The translations under genes and the position numbers were made by a program. The notes beneath the pieces are model-generated. The model ran no database searches. It was not told the DNA's origin and was given only the letters and a program-made list of their open reading frames with translations. Of a stretch of 64,000 bases of DNA, positions 22,231 through 35,653 are shown in pieces; the stretch's first letter is position 1, and each line of letters opens with the position of its first letter. The stretch comes from Leucocoprinus leucothites (lineage: Eukaryota > Basidiomycota > Agaricomycetes > Agaricales > Agaricaceae). Location of the stretch: the NCBI GenBank assembly GCA_013368445.1, contig JAACJO010000004.1, positions 620,001 through 684,000 of the forward strand, given 5' to 3'.

Positions 22231-24189
22231 CTATGTCGACTTCTCCTTGGCCACAGCATCAATCAATCTCCCGCTGAAACCAACAGCAGCCAAGAGAATG
22301 GCATATATGACCACATAAACCATATACCCACCAAGAATCTGCCCTTGAATGGATACCGAGAACAACGAAGAAGCAATAATCGGTGCAATGGTACGCATGA
22401 TGCAAGCCGTCATCTGCGCGAGACCGTTGACAGATCCCAATATCGATTTTGGTGTCGATTCAGCAATGATGACCTGAATTGAGCCTAACAAACACTGTGT
22501 ATTTAGTCCATATTCGCACATGAAATGATAGATACAAACCATAGCCCGTGGACGCGAAAATCCGGGAGAACAGCTGAATGACGATGACCACCCAAGTACC
22601 AAATCCAACACTTCCATTTCGTCGTGCGAGATAATTCGACAAAGGGAACGCCATGAAAACTATCAAGTAGCTGATGCATGCGGCTCTGTATACTGAAGCA
22701 CCGCCGTACTTCCTGATGGCTTTTCCGAAGAGGTTTATCTGTATAAGAGCGTTAAAGCAGCCCCAGATACCCATGATCAACCCAATTTGGTACGGATTGA
22801 AGGCTAGTCCACCGTCTTCAATGGAGGTGGAGAACATTAGTGGCATCAGGACAGCAAAGCTCATTTGTGAGAAGGCTTGGAAGATGTAGTTGATCAGGAT
22901 GAGCTGCATTATTTTGGATGAGAGAACAGAGCGCAGGGTAGCAGCCTCCAAATTGGAGTTTGAGGGCCCCTGGCATGAGTCCGTGAATGCTTCGGAAGAT
23001 GCGGATGAAGAGCTGCGGGTTGTAGCAGCCGTTCCGTAGTCTGGATGGTCATTGTGACCCAGAAGGGAGTCTGTTGAGCTAGTTCTTGAGATTTCAGAGC
23101 CGCGCCTTTGCTCGCCGCCATTGGTCAAATGCTTAGAAGCAGTGTGAGAGGGATGTGTCTATGTGAAAGATGAGAATCAGATTTAAGCACTCGATTGGGT
23201 ATTGGTGACTTGCCTCTTTTAGCCCGAGAAAACCAATCACAAACGCGAAGAAGGAAATGGCTCCGGCGGCCAGACAGGGCAGGAAATACGGATGATCTTT
23301 GAAGAGAGCAATTTTTCCAAAAACATTTGGCCACCTTTCTGCCGGGCTACTTAAGACGCCACCCAACATCGGGCTTTGAGGGACGTCAATACTGGTATGA
23401 TGGATGGTTAGGATAGTTTTCACGTACCCGACAGTGATTCCAGTACTCCACATGGGGGGGATTAGTGCAAGGGCATCACCAATACTGCTCGAATCCGTTA
23501 GCTGAAGGTTTTGTGTCATAAAACGCTCATAAGGATGAATAGAGTGCAGCCTTACCTCGATAATGACAGCTTTGGATACACCTATCAAGACGTGCTTTAA
23601 CGACTACTTGAAGCTCAAGGAATCCTGGAAAGCTTACCGATGTTGCCGTTGAAGACGCCTTGAAAAAACCTTGACAGTAACATTATCCAAAAAGACGTGG
23701 AATATCCAAAGCTAAGCATCGCGAAGGTGAGGCCAAGGGGTCCAAGCAAGAGGATTGGTCTTCTTCCCAAGCGGTCGGATAGCCACCCCCACTGGAAGAC
23801 TGTTGCAGCTTCAGCCAAGAAGAATACCGATTCCTGGGATGACGGGATAGTGGAATGGGACACGTCAGTCAGTGGTGTGCGTTCCTCTGGCCAAGCTATG
23901 GAACACTTACGATGACGCCAGCATAATAGCCAGTTTTCTTGTCATCTCCCTTGGTGATCCCGGTTTCTCGAACGAATTGGTTGACGAAGGGGTAGATAAC
24001 AACAGCAGTGATGGGTTCCGAAAAATGTATTAACAGAACAAGGAAGAGCTGGAATTTTGGCAATGGCGTCCGCGGTTGGATCTCTCCCTCGTGCTCTCCG
24101 TCTTGAGCGACGATAGGAGTCAATCTTGGAGACCCATGGGGTTCTACTTCTTGGTCCACCTGGGTATTGGGCCGATCTGCCTCGGTCAT
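22231..24189 (-). CDS. MFS transporter, paralogue B
   Basis: Tandem paralogue of gene A with the same length (535 residues) and the same seven exons: 24189-23911, 23833-23638, 23581-23556, 23501-23428, 23373-23214, 23158-22540 and 22484-22231. Motif A reads GWLSDRLGRRPIL. The fifth intron has GCAAGT at its 5' end where A and C have GTAAGC and GTAAGT, so it is a GC-AG intron. The spliced frame is uninterrupted, so the gene is probably functional. A second charged difference from A is WGWLSD preceded by Gln (VFQ versus VFL) at the end of helix 2. Substrate unknown; role as an exporter of small molecules is inferred from the family. Confidence 0.9.
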
Positions 24190-25138
24190 GTCAGGTGTTA
24201 AAGCAAAAGGAAGGGTAGGCTCTGGGCAGCTGGCAAGGACTTGAAAAGAGAAATGTGTGGATTATGGCCAAGCAACCTTGCTGGGGATGATCAGTCCTAG
24301 GGTGGACACAAAGGATACGAGACTGGGTTCTTCCTTCCTGGCTGACTTGTAGTACAGGGGGCACTGACTGAACTAAAGGTGTTAGCACCAATGAGTCGTT
24401 GAGACAGCCGTCAAGTTGCGGCAAGATGCCTCCAGCGGAACCTGCTCCGGAGTTGATCATATGAATGATTCTATTTCTGACGTCCTGACTCAGTCCTTGA
24501 TTCTCAACAAGGACGAGTTATTCAAGGAACGTGAGAACACGAATCACCTCGCAAGTCGATTGACCACTCCAAGACCACAAGTTCACCTGAAATTTATGTT
24601 ATGGAGGAATAAAAGGAATTTGCTGTGAAAATTGAGGACCAATTGGGCGTCAGAGCGTTATTTTGGGATTGGATTAACCCTATGTCGAGAAATGAGCTCA
24701 GGATCACCATGGAATTTGGACTAGAATTAATTGCTTACTCGATTCACGCTAAGGATAATCCACTTTTCTGAGCCTCGAAGAAGAAACCAGGCTGATGAAA
24801 TATGGGCATCCTTGGTTTCTCAGTTTCTTCGTTCATAATCAAATCCGAAGGGCGCTGATAATATCAAAAGGAAGTCGGGAAAAATAGGTAATGTAGAGAA
24901 GTGTTGTACTGCTGACTAGTAGTAGTAGTAACTGGGCCAGTTCCAAACTTGCGAACAGCTGTTTGAAGTCGAGGCCCGGCTTATTTGACACTGTTTACGC
25001 GTCCTATGCCATATGCACTAGCCCCTGATGCATTAACGTTTAACGCTGACTGACTGGTGCTAATTCCAATGCTCTGACTTGTTAGTATACTCGGAGCCAT
25101 CTCTGATATTCAGGACAAGGAGCTGGATAATTGACGTG
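24190..25138. other. Divergent intergenic region
   Basis: Separates MFS gene B (-) and VPS39 (+), so it should hold both promoters. A short TAG trinucleotide run lies near 24919. No coding sequence is supported. Confidence 0.55.
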
Positions 25139-28100
25139 ATGGCACCATTCACGGCTCCTCGCGTGGTTATAACAAACCTCAAAGAGAAGGCAGAGTCGTT
25201 ACATCAGCACGGTACGTCTTCTCTCCCTCTTGCACCGGAACTTCCCAACTGATGTTTGTCTGTTATCTCCTCGTACGTCTGTATTGGTGTATCAATTTTA
25301 GGCGACAGACTTTATGTCGGTACGAGTACAGGAAACCTACACATTTACGAAGTGAGCACTACACGAGGTGCGTCGCTGCCTTATTTGTAGGACCATATTC
25401 GCTGACGAAGGAGGACACGTACTAGATGCAAGTGCAAATGAGGAACAAACGGTTACACTGCTCGAGACGAAGAAATCGCTCGTCCGGAAGTCGATCGATC
25501 AACTGGGGTACATTAAGGAGATTAATTCACTTGTTGTACTTTCTGGTGTGTTTTTTGTAGTCCTTCATACCCCTACTGGCATGGATTCTAACGAATTAGT
25601 GTCTTTTCCCTTGTAGAGATGATTGTGACATTATTTCCTCTACCGGGATTTGCACCTCCTACACCTCTAGCTAAAGCCAAGGCCGCATTTTCATTTGGTG
25701 TTCATACAAGTGTTCAGCACACACCTCCTACCTCTACTTCAGGCCCAACGCAACCCTCCGGGTCAGAGAAGAACCTCGCTTCCGGTGTACCCCTCACATC
25801 GACGCCTTCTGCCCCTGCGACCAATATCACAACCCCAACCATCTCCGGAAGCATCCCGAAGGAGGCGGCTACGTTTGATACCACGAAAGCTACACTTTCA
25901 ATACCCAGCGTCGTAACGCAGCTTATGGTCGGGTGCAGGCGGAAAGTGGTGATATACACATGGAGAGATGGAGAAGCTCAAGAAGTGAAAGTAAGTCAGC
26001 TTTCTTGCTCCTTGCTATAAAACTTCACCAATGAACCGCATAGGAAGCTCCACTACCGCACTCTCCGCGTGCCATTTCTTTCCTTTCGTCAGAAATAGTA
26101 GGGTTTGCCTATGCGCCTGACTATGCACTGTTCAATATTTCATCCATGTCGGTGATTGACGTGACTCTCCCACTTCCGGCTGCTACATCCACTGGTATGG
26201 GCAGGGGTGCATTTAGCGGGTTGACGGGCTATATGTCTCTCGGTCTCGGCGCGAAAGCTAAACCGACGATTGCACCTGTCGGTGAAGGCGAGATTGTCAT
26301 AGCCAAAGACAGTATGTATATCTTCAGCCTGTTTTGTGGCAAGGAGCTGACCGATGGGTAGACGAGGGTGTGTTCATCGGCAAGGACGGCAGACCTTCAA
26401 GGGAGAAAAACCTGGAATGGGCTGCGTCGCCAGACGAGATTGCGTATATCAAACCCTACATGTTTTCCGTGTTTCCCGGAGGGACTGTGCCTACACAAAT
26501 CCTCGGTGAATCAACGGACTCAGTTACCGCTCCTGGTACCGCAGGCGCAGCTTCTGGGCAGCAAATGCCCAGTATGATACCCACAAGCGTGATGCAAATC
26601 CGGTCCTCGATTTCACCACACATATGCCAAGCTTTCCCCATACCCTTCCCAACGTCTTCTTCACCCACAACCACTATCACTGGTGCTCCAATAGACGACA
26701 CTGCATCTATTTCGACTACCGCCACTACCGCTCAGCCAACAATTGCACAGAATGCTACTATTCGCATCCCTCTTGCATCCTCGTCGACTAAGTCGCCATT
26801 ATATCTCATTACTACTCCGATAGATAAGAATGCGGCCGCGATTGAGGGAAGCTCAATATGGCAGATTGTGATGCGTCCTTGGGCGGATCAAATTGATGAG
26901 CTTGTGTTGGGTGGATTTTACGCCGATGCTCTACAGCTGTTGGAAGTCATTGAAGATAGCGCACTACCTGATAAGGTATATTGCCTTCCCCGTTCTTGAA
27001 TTCATGTATATTCACTGACACCAAACCACATAAAGGAACAAAGGCGCACTCGTATCCGTGCACTCAACGCAGTCTCACAATTCCGAGCATCCAAATTTGA
27101 CGAAGCCATCGATACGTTCTTTAAACTCGACTTCAATCCCGCCAAAGTGATCGCTTTGTACCCTGAAAATGTATCCGGTCGAATGGCGGTCCCGCAACGA
27201 GAGTGGATACAGCTATATGGCGGACCTGCTCCTCCAGATGATCCTTCTCCATCGTCGCCGGCTTCTCAAACCGCAAGTAGTGAACAGCACGGCGGCGATG
27301 GAGGCAGTGACGAGGGCAATGGAGAGCCGAAACATGAGAGATCGGCAGCGGAGCTTTTCGATGCTGTTGTGCATGCTGGGACTGCTGCTGGTTCGAGCGT
27401 TGCTAGCGCAGGTACCGGTACGATTAAAAGGTTGAGAGGGACCGGGTTGGGGTTGTTAGCGGGACAGTTGGGGGGGAATCAAGAGAAGGATGACGACACT
27501 GTCTCTGTTCATAGTGTTCGTCGAGGTCCAGTACGCGGTACGTCCCGCCATTTACTCGGAATGCATCCAATTAACTAATACCATATAAACATCAGACGAC
27601 ACCCATCGCTCCATTGAAACCCTCACAGGCTATCTCGTCGACAGGCGAACCAAGCTCGGTACCGCACTTGCTGCAGTGAACATCACACCGCAAAACCAAT
27701 ACGACGAATTCAAACCTCTATCAGAAGTACCGATTTCTGATCTTTTTGCTTTGCCGAATGCACCGCTGAGTGCGTTGACACCAGAGGAGTTGTTGAGGTT
27801 TGCGCAGATCGTGGATACGGCGCTGTACAAGTCGTATATTGTGATCAGACCTGGATTGTTGAGTTCGTTTTGTCGGTTGCCTAATTGGTGTGAGGTTAGT
27901 GAGGTTGAGGAGGATTTGAGAGGGCATCAGGTACGTCTTGTGCGTTTTGGTTGGATTGGAATCGTAGAGTTGACTTTGGATGGATGCAGAGGTTCTTGGA
28001 GTTGAAGGATCTGTATTATGGGAAGAAAATGCATGCCAAGGCGCTACAGCTTCTACGAGAGTACGTGTCACACTAGCTACTCTACCCAACCTGATTGTGT

Positions 28101-29439
28101 GTCTCATTGAGTCGCTGCGTAGTCTTAGCGAGAAGTCGACCGACATGGAAGACAAACTTCGGCCATCGATTACTTATCTCCAGAAATTAGGCCCGGAATA
28201 CCTTGACCACATCTTCCAGTTTTCACGATGGATGTTCGAGGTAGACGCAGACATGGCATTCGAGGTGGGTCTCCTCTCTCCATCTAAGTTTACGAGTGCA
28301 GTCTTGATGTAAAACCAGGTCTTCCTCTCGGAAGATGTTGAGCTTCCCCACCAAGCCGTCGCCAACTATCTTGAAAGCATAGACCCTAAGATATGCGCGA
28401 AATATCTCGAGTTCATCATTGACGAACGACACGAAGACTCTCCGGCCTTCCATGACAGATTGGCCGGGTTGTATATCAACATGACACTAGCTGCGAAGCG
28501 TCGAAATGAAGACAGTAAGTAACTTGTCCTGCCCTTCCATGTGCATGGTGACACTGGCGCTCATACATGTATACCTTGGGGTATATAGAGACGAAGAAGG
28601 AGGTTTACACTAAGCTGCTGCAGTTTTTGAACACGAACGACAGGATTGGTGTGGAGAGACTGTATGGGCTCTTATCTCCTACAGGTATGCCCATAATGCG
28701 CCGTCTCTATTCCTTGTATATGCCAACTAATGTACTATTAGATCTGTATGAAGCTCGTGCAATCTTACTAGGCCGACTAGGAAGACATGACCAAGCACTC
28801 GAGCTTTATGTATATCGTCTACACCACTACCTCAAAGCCGAAGAGTAAATCTCCCCTCGCTTTAAATTAGTACAGTAAGGCTCACGTTCGACAGATACTG
28901 TAAACGCATATACCAATCAAACTCACCAACATCTTCCGTTTATCTCACCCTCCTTCGCATCTACCTACGACCCAACACGAAGCAGACACAGGCCTCAACT
29001 GCAGATTTACTACAGCCAGCACTTGACCTCATATCACGACACAGCCCTCGTCTCGACCCTGTGGAGACTTTGAATTTACTTCCGCCGCTTGTGACTGCAC
29101 ATGACGTCCATGCATTCTTACTTGAGGCACTGAGAGCCCCGGTTTTCGACACGAGAGTTGTCAGGCATATAAGTAAAGCAAGAAACGATATCGTAGCGAG
29201 GAAGTTGATGGTGCTGCAGGGGAGGAAGGTTAAGGTGACTGATAGTCGGATGTACGTGTTTTCTTGTTTCTGGTCATCGGTGGGGACAAGGTTGCTAATG
29301 AAGTCGTGGATATAGATGTCCGCAGTGTCATAAGAGGATCGGGAACAGCGTCATTGCTGTACATGCTCCTCGCGGTGAAGTCACACATTATCAGTGTCGA
29401 GAGGCGTTTTCGCGCAAGTTGAACGAGTCCCGGGTTTAG
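25139..29439 (+). CDS. VPS39: Vam6/Vps39-like subunit of the HOPS tethering complex
   Basis: Vacuole/late-endosome tethering factor that binds the Rab7-type GTPase Ypt7. Fifteen exons: 25139-25211, 25302-25367, 25411-25545, 25617-25990, 26044-26311, 26362-26975, 27036-27537, 27596-27930, 27990-28060, 28123-28264, 28319-28514, 28589-28684, 28742-28844, 28895-29251 and 29316-29439, 1,151 residues. An N-terminal CNH beta-propeller (GDRLYVGTSTGNLHIYEV, EGVFIGKDGRPSR, VKPY-like IKPYMFSVFP) is interrupted by a Ser/Thr-rich insertion. The middle is an alpha-solenoid carrying the Vps39 domain 1 region (LRFAQIVDTALYKSYIV). The C-terminus is Vps39 domain 2 (NDIVARKLMVLQGRKV, then CPQCHKRIGNSV, ending near HYQC). 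All junctions keep phase. Single-copy housekeeping gene, high confidence. Confidence 0.93.
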
Positions 29440-30522
29440 GTTTTCCTTGATACCTAGGCATGCATACGCTTTACTTTTTACTGTATCCATATTGCAGCTC
29501 TCTTTTTTTCTTCAAAGCATGGTTGAACATGAAATGACCCGCGATCCATCCCTCTTGGTGCCTTTTGTTGCGGTTGACCAAGAGCACTGAAGTAGGTACC
29601 AATGCGGATGCTAACTATTACCGAATGGCATGCTCTCAGATATTCTACCAGCGCCAGGACTGCTCGTGGCTCAGAGACACACGTGCACCTGTTCGACCTA
29701 GATTGAGACACTTATTTACGATAGACGTATGTAAAATATAAAACAACTTGAAAAAGCATTGGTCTGCGGTTTGTCGGATAATGGCCACTCGGGCAAGGCG
29801 GATCATGAGAAAATTACCAAGAGGAAGTCGAAGGTGAGCAAGTAATTCAACTAGTCTTTACACAAGAGGCCTATGCGTTCTTAAATATACAGTATAAAAG
29901 TTCCTCCTCGCAGCTTTATGGCATGGAAAGCCCCATTCGATGTTAGTATTGGTGGAGTAGACTTTTAACGGGCGATTTGATCGTGTATAAGGGCGAGAGA
30001 GACCTGGACCTGAGGCCTAAGGCCTGATGCATATGCCTAAAGCCTTGACGCCCGTGGCTCCTAACTGAAGTACTGAAGCCTCACAGGTAATCAATTGATC
30101 AATGTCAGTGGCTAACCATCATTGCCGTCATTTCCACGAATCAATTCCCACGAGTCACGTCCCCAAAGAAAAAGCTCCTGTCTCAGTCCATGCCACCGCT
30201 TTGATCTCCCCGTAGAATCAATAACACTACAGACGGCTCGACCTTGTCCATGAAACCCTATCAGAAGTTGTTGTGGTGTTCAAGCCATGACGTCGACGGG
30301 CAGTCAACCAGTCATCTGCAACAGAGGCATTTGAATTATCAATGCTTACAATATGATTGGCCAAAAATCGGCTAATTCTCTTCACACCCAGGCTACAGCG
30401 TACCTGAGCGTTAGAGGAAAGTGGTAGCCTCATAAAACTGGGGGTGTTATACAAGGTTGTATTGTAGTAACTTTCCTTCGGCTGTCGGTAACTCCCAACC
30501 AGTCTCGCGCTGGGAGAACACC
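29440..30522. other. Spacer without recognisable gene
   Basis: 3' region of VPS39 and probable promoter of the membrane protein gene. A 105-codon minus-strand frame near 30227-30544 has no motif. Nothing else is seen. Confidence 0.5.
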
Positions 30523-31902
30523 ATGGCTTGCGAAGGTACCGCAACTGACTTTGGTAACTGGAACGATCCGCTTAGCAATAGCTCCCCATTCCCTTTAACC
30601 GGGTTTCTTTCCGGTTTTATGGTAAGCCACCAGCCAACTCACGATCACTCGTACACATCTTGCCCAAACTCAACTGAGGTTCTGACTAGGTCGAGATCTT
30701 CCTTTACGGTGAGCAGCTGCCAGACGGCATCTCCTGCTCTTACTGACTCTGTCCAAAAGGCATTAACCTTTCAACCTTTTCTACCGCCGCAATCACTCTG
30801 ATTTATAACCTCAAATGCTACGTACGATGGATTCTGCTCGCCTTTGCTACAGTCATGTTCTCAATCTCAACGGCGACCGCTTCTTTGAACTTCTATATTT
30901 TGTTCGGATATCTGATACGCAAACAACCCGTCCCTTTTCAAATATTCCGGATTAGACAAATTCTTTATCTCGTAAATAAGTAAGCATGTTTTTTACCATA
31001 TCTCACCATCTAACTCTCCATCCAATACAGCCTGATCGCGGACGTACTCCTTGTGAGTTTTTATGGCTAGGAAGGGGTAGGTATGGAGCCCGAAACTGAA
31101 GAGAAACCTGACAGATATATCGCTCTTATGTGATTTGGTCTCATTCAGCCCGCATCATTATTGTGCCTTGTATCTTCCTTTCGGCATCCTTTGGTAAGTC
31201 GCTGTTTCTGTCATCCTCGTTGGCTTGGTTTATTGAGATATCTTAAGGCCTGGGGATATTATATATCCAAAGTCCCCTTGCTTGGATCAGAGAGAGGGGA
31301 TACGTCTATATGTGGTTGACTCTCGCTTTCAATACTATTATCACTGCGCTCAATGGTAAGCTTGGCAGTAAATTTCGTGTTCCATTACAATTGTGAATTT
31401 CCCCTCGTCAGCAAGCCGCATCTGGTGGATGGCCCGTGAAGCACGCAAGATTCTTGGGCCGACCTTGGCACAGAGATATTACTCTGCCATGGTTATAATG
31501 TGTGTAGTACGAAATTCTTCAGGAACTCAGAGATGTCATCCGGATCTTACATCTAACTGGATAGAATTGAGTCCGGCGCCATCTACTCCCTTTATATCCT
31601 GGCTGACCAAGTGATAAAGACTGTTGTAAGTGTTTTTGCCGAGTGCATTTAGTCGTTAAGATCCTGATTTCCTGTTAGGTCAATCAAAATATCACAATCT
31701 TGGATGCCGGATTAACTCAGGTCGTGGTCAGTAGCTCTTCAGCTAGCTCGTTGACGTTAGGCTCATAAACTCTCCAAAGGCCATAGCGCCAACTTTGATA
31801 ATCGTGCAAGTCAGTCTTGACCGTCAGGCACGCGATCTTGAAAGTGCAATCCGAACAAGTCGTGAGACAGAAATCGTCTTCACGACCGTACACTCTCAAT
31901 AG
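30523..31902 (+). CDS. Seven-segment membrane protein of an agaricomycete-expanded family
   Basis: Built entirely from small exons: 30523-30621, 30690-30708 (19 bases), 30760-30979, 31031-31052 (22 bases), 31115-31193, 31248-31355, 31412-31499, 31565-31625, 31679-31720 and 31780-31902, all in phase, 286 residues. About seven hydrophobic segments are seen. Recognisable family sequence includes LIYRSYVIWSH, IIVPCIFLSASFG, SRIWWMAREARKILGP, IIESGAIYSLYILADQ and IAPTLIIVQVSL. Many mushroom genomes carry dozens of such proteins, annotated only as hypothetical or receptor-like; function is unknown. The segment number is compatible with a seven-helix receptor, but no G-protein motif is visible. The start ATG is in good context; the last exon is the least certain. 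Confidence 0.8.
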
Positions 31903-33443
31903 ACGCAAGCCCAATATGCGGCAGCGATCGCCGTGTTTATCTATTCATTGACTTTCCCTAAAAATGACACTACATCGAGATGCTCCAGGGCTGACTGAGT
32001 GAAGCTACTCCAAGGGTTACTCCTTGGGTGATTTCACTGCAACTTCCCATCGGAGTGTGCGAGGATTTGTCGCTTCCAGTTCCTTTTCCCTCTTCCCTTT
32101 GAACCATCCCCTCAGATCGCCCGGATTGACTGTAGCCGCCGTAAATCCATTCAAATCTGGGTGCGCCAACCGGTCCGACCCCAACCCGAAGATACTCAAC
32201 ACGTAAAGAAGCATCGTTACCAAATGGCTGGAGTACCTAAAACCCTCCGTCCTGTTGACTCATTTTTTAAGCTATCATAAGTGACAGAAAAGCCGCACAT
32301 CAACCCACCATGTTTACCGCTCGCTAAAGTCAATACAGAGTATGTCGTCATTCAAGCTCAGCTTTGAATTGATTCTCCGTCTTAACAGCACATCACCTCG
32401 TCACACTCAGTTGCCGTCGGTTAACGACGTGCGGGGTGGATGATGGGCACCGACTTCTATCGCTTGCGGCTGAGCCAATTATCAAGTATCGCCAAGCTTC
32501 GGCGACTGGTTGAGGCCTGAAACACTGCTAAAACTCCTGTCGAACGCTATCCACCTTTCGAGTTTTCAAGACCGGAGCTAGGCCTCGTAGCATGATCACC
32601 ATTTCATTGCAGCCCGTTGCTCGCTTATAGGACTTATGGCAGGGACAGCATGCATTATTTTCAGTTATGATTACCCGCTTGTTACTTAGGATGTTCATGG
32701 ACTCGAGGCTGGCTTTGGAGTTAGGTTGTATTCGAAGAAGCGGCGCTCATTCCGAACAGTAGGCCTTTCCAATTCACTCGCCCTGATATCCATACCAATT
32801 TATGTTGGTACATGCTACCAATAACGAAAAATGAGTGTCCAAGCACAGAGCCATATTTTGGGTTGGTTTTTTCGTATGCCTAAGATTTTCTTCCTGCCCT
32901 GATGCAGCACTGCCGTCATAGCAGATCGGGCAGGGGCACGATATCCACTGTCAACACACAAGCGAGGGAATTTCAAGATAGCCACTAGATTTGGCCAAGA
33001 CCTGGCACAGATGGCTGCCACTCGAACTGCATCCCACAGAGGCTGACGTTGACTGTGACACAGTCCAGAGATCAAAACTGACAAAGAAAAAGTATCCAAG
33101 GGCGATGCTCATGCAACACTTCTCGAGGGAAGTCCATCCCCTAGTCCGACAGAACTATTGACACTGGAACATCGAGTGGGATAATGCGCGGCAAGCTTTG
33201 TCACCAGCCTCATTTATCATAAGCGCCGGCGGAAGGCTTCGATGACCGTCATATCGGCAGGGCCAACACTACGAATCTTTTGATCCGGCGTTCCGAGTGA
33301 TCCGTAACGGGAAAGCCCCACATCCAAATGTCCCCTTATAAAACATCTGAATACTGAAAGGACTCGACCACCAACCCACTGTTTCTACAGTCTCTCTTAT
33401 CTCGAGGCCCAATACCCTTCATTCTCCTTTTACATTTGCTCTA
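31903..33443. other. Spacer without recognisable gene
   Basis: About 1.5 kb with frames of under 95 codons and no motifs. The right end is the promoter of the amidotransferase gene. Confidence 0.5.
33336..33343 (+). promoter_or_regulatory. TATA box of the amidotransferase gene
   Basis: TTATAAAA about 100 bases upstream of the start codon at 33444. Confidence 0.55.
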
Positions 33444-34680
33444 ATGGCTCCCCCTCGTGCTATTCGTATCGGAATCCTCAACTGTGGCCAACTCTCGGGC
33501 GCCGTTAAGGAAATTAACGGTGACAACCCTGAAATATTCACCCGCTTTTGGACAAGCACTGCACCCCCGAATGTGAGGCTCCTCGTCGATTGCTGGGATG
33601 TGAAGGATATGGAATTCCCCGAAGAGAGACGACTCGACGACTACGACCTTTTCATGGTCACTGGTTCAGGCAAGAACTTTCTCTTTATGTTTCCAGAAAA
33701 AGTGAAATAATTCCTATTCTACAGTGGCTTCAGCGCACGACGACACTATTCCATGGGTTAGAAAGCTCGTAATTTTCCTGAGGGACCTCATCAACAATCA
33801 TCCCAAGGTCAGAGTGACCGGTGAGTTTCAACAACCCACTACCTCGACTTCTTATCTGAAATGGTCCCACGCAAGGTATCTGCTTTGGTCATCAGATTGT
33901 AAACCGTGCACTGGGTGGCGGGGCCGAACCCTCCGGAACATGGGAACTTGGTCCAACTACCGTCCACCTGAGTGACGTAGGGAGATCAATCTTCGGAGTT
34001 GACCAATTGGTAAATCCATACTCATCCGTCGGCTATCAGATCGAGAACTAATCATCGTTTTCTCCTTTCGTATATTACAGCGCCTCCAAGAAATCCACAA
34101 GGATCATGTACCACTGGCATCGCTCTTCAAAAGCTTTGCGTCAGGTGAACTGCGCCTTGTTGGTTCTACTGGTACCACCGTAAACCAGGGGATCCTCAAA
34201 TTCTATCCCTCTTCTTCAGGGGATGTCGTCAGATCCCCTCGAGACATTCACGTTATGACCCTCCAGGGTCACCCCGAATTTACCGAGTCGATCATGACAG
34301 GAATGATCCGACAAAATCTTAACGACTTCAAAGATATTGTCGCTGATTACTGGGGCCCCAAAGGTGGTGACTATGATAATGAGCCCGCTGATAAAGAAGG
34401 CACTGGTAGGAGGTGGTACAAGTGCGACACTGATGTTGTCGGTCAGGTATACTGGAAGATGCTCGGTGTTATACCTTGTGTCGATGACTACGGCAAGCCT
34501 CAGGGAAAAGAAGGTGCCGCTGGAGTTTCGCCAAACGTTGAGGCACTGCGCTCCTCAATCAAGGTTGAATCCGAGGGGCAGTCACCTTCTGGTGGCAGCA
34601 CGACATGGCGATGGACGGATAGCTTCAGATTTGTTACGAACCTATTCTGGAGTATGTTGGGCAGGGCATCTCGGTGGTAG
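33444..34680 (+). CDS. Class I glutamine amidotransferase-like protein
   Basis: Stand-alone GATase1-fold protein of the group often named GMP-synthase-like. It would release ammonia from glutamine or act as a gamma-glutamyl peptidase; substrate unproved. Four exons: 33444-33669, 33725-33820, 33876-34009 and 34081-34680, 351 residues. The nucleophile is Cys110 in GICFGHQIV. The His/Glu pair is His216 and Glu218 in LQGHPEFT. The first intron appears to start GC (GCAAGA), which keeps the family motif VTGS followed by ASAHDD; the only nearby GT would delete two residues of it. The C-terminal 100 residues beyond the domain are Ser/Gly-rich and end in a hydrophobic stretch. No synthetase domain is fused, so it is not GuaA itself. 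Confidence 0.85.
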
Positions 34681-35653
34681 ATTGTGATATCATGAACTTT
34701 TTTAAAACTTACGACGATAATTATGTATTATTATTACCTGTACTGATTTGACGCTTCCCCAAGACGCAGCGTCCATAATTTGTTGGCATTGGCTAGAATA
34801 TTCGCATCATATATATACCACATGTATTGTACTTAGGATGTTTTGCAAAGATATTTTGAACTCACTCGTACCCTCAGGCAACTGTCCCGTATGCCTCGCA
34901 TATGACGTTCCGTTCAGATTTTGTTATTTACAGCAAGTACCAGGACTCCCAAATTGTGGTTGTAGCTGGTTCTACCGACCCATCTACCGAGGCATTCTAG
35001 AGGTTCAAACAAGCCCTTCACAATTTGGGAATGATACTGGGTGGTCCTGGTGTGGAGATTACATTATATTCGATGTCATTGTTACGTATCGCTCTATGGC
35101 GCGTCGTCCTTTATTATCCTTCTCAAGCAAGCTGAATGAGCTCTGGATTTCCGCTCAGCGGTGTGTTTACTACCAGCCATTCGAGCGCATGTAGTTGAAG
35201 AAAAACTCACATTCAACCATGACCTCAAGGTAAGTAGCCTCGATACAGACGTCAATGTGGATAGTCCCATCCCACGTGTAGACGACCAAAATAAAAGTAG
35301 ACGTATGCACAGAAGTAGTGTTACAGGATAGTGGAAATACACAAACTACCAGGACCCTCGGCTTTGTTGCCTCATTTTCTCAAGCTGTCATAGATGGCAG
35401 AAAAATCGTACATAAAGTAATATATCACCCGCATACCAGCCGAGACGGTAGTCTTGAACCGTGCAATTCCTTTGAGTTGGGTCCCAATGAACACCCTTAC
35501 TTGATTGTCCATAGAATGAGTCTTGGCCTCATTAAAGTGAGAAGTGAGCTTCTCATGGTGAACTAGGTATTCAGGATGCGTAGGTGATAACCATTTGTCT
35601 GGATAATCTGAGGCGTCCTGGAATTATTGAAATGAGGAAATGAAAGTAAGGAA
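34681..35653. other. Convergent spacer without recognisable gene
   Basis: Lies between the 3' ends of the amidotransferase (+) and NACHT (-) genes. A 148-codon frame on the + strand (34748-35194) has no ATG at its start and no motif. Nothing is supported. Confidence 0.5.

Noticed and set aside
34748..35194. 148-codon + strand frame downstream of the amidotransferase
   Set aside because: No ATG at its start and no motif; it lies in a convergent spacer.
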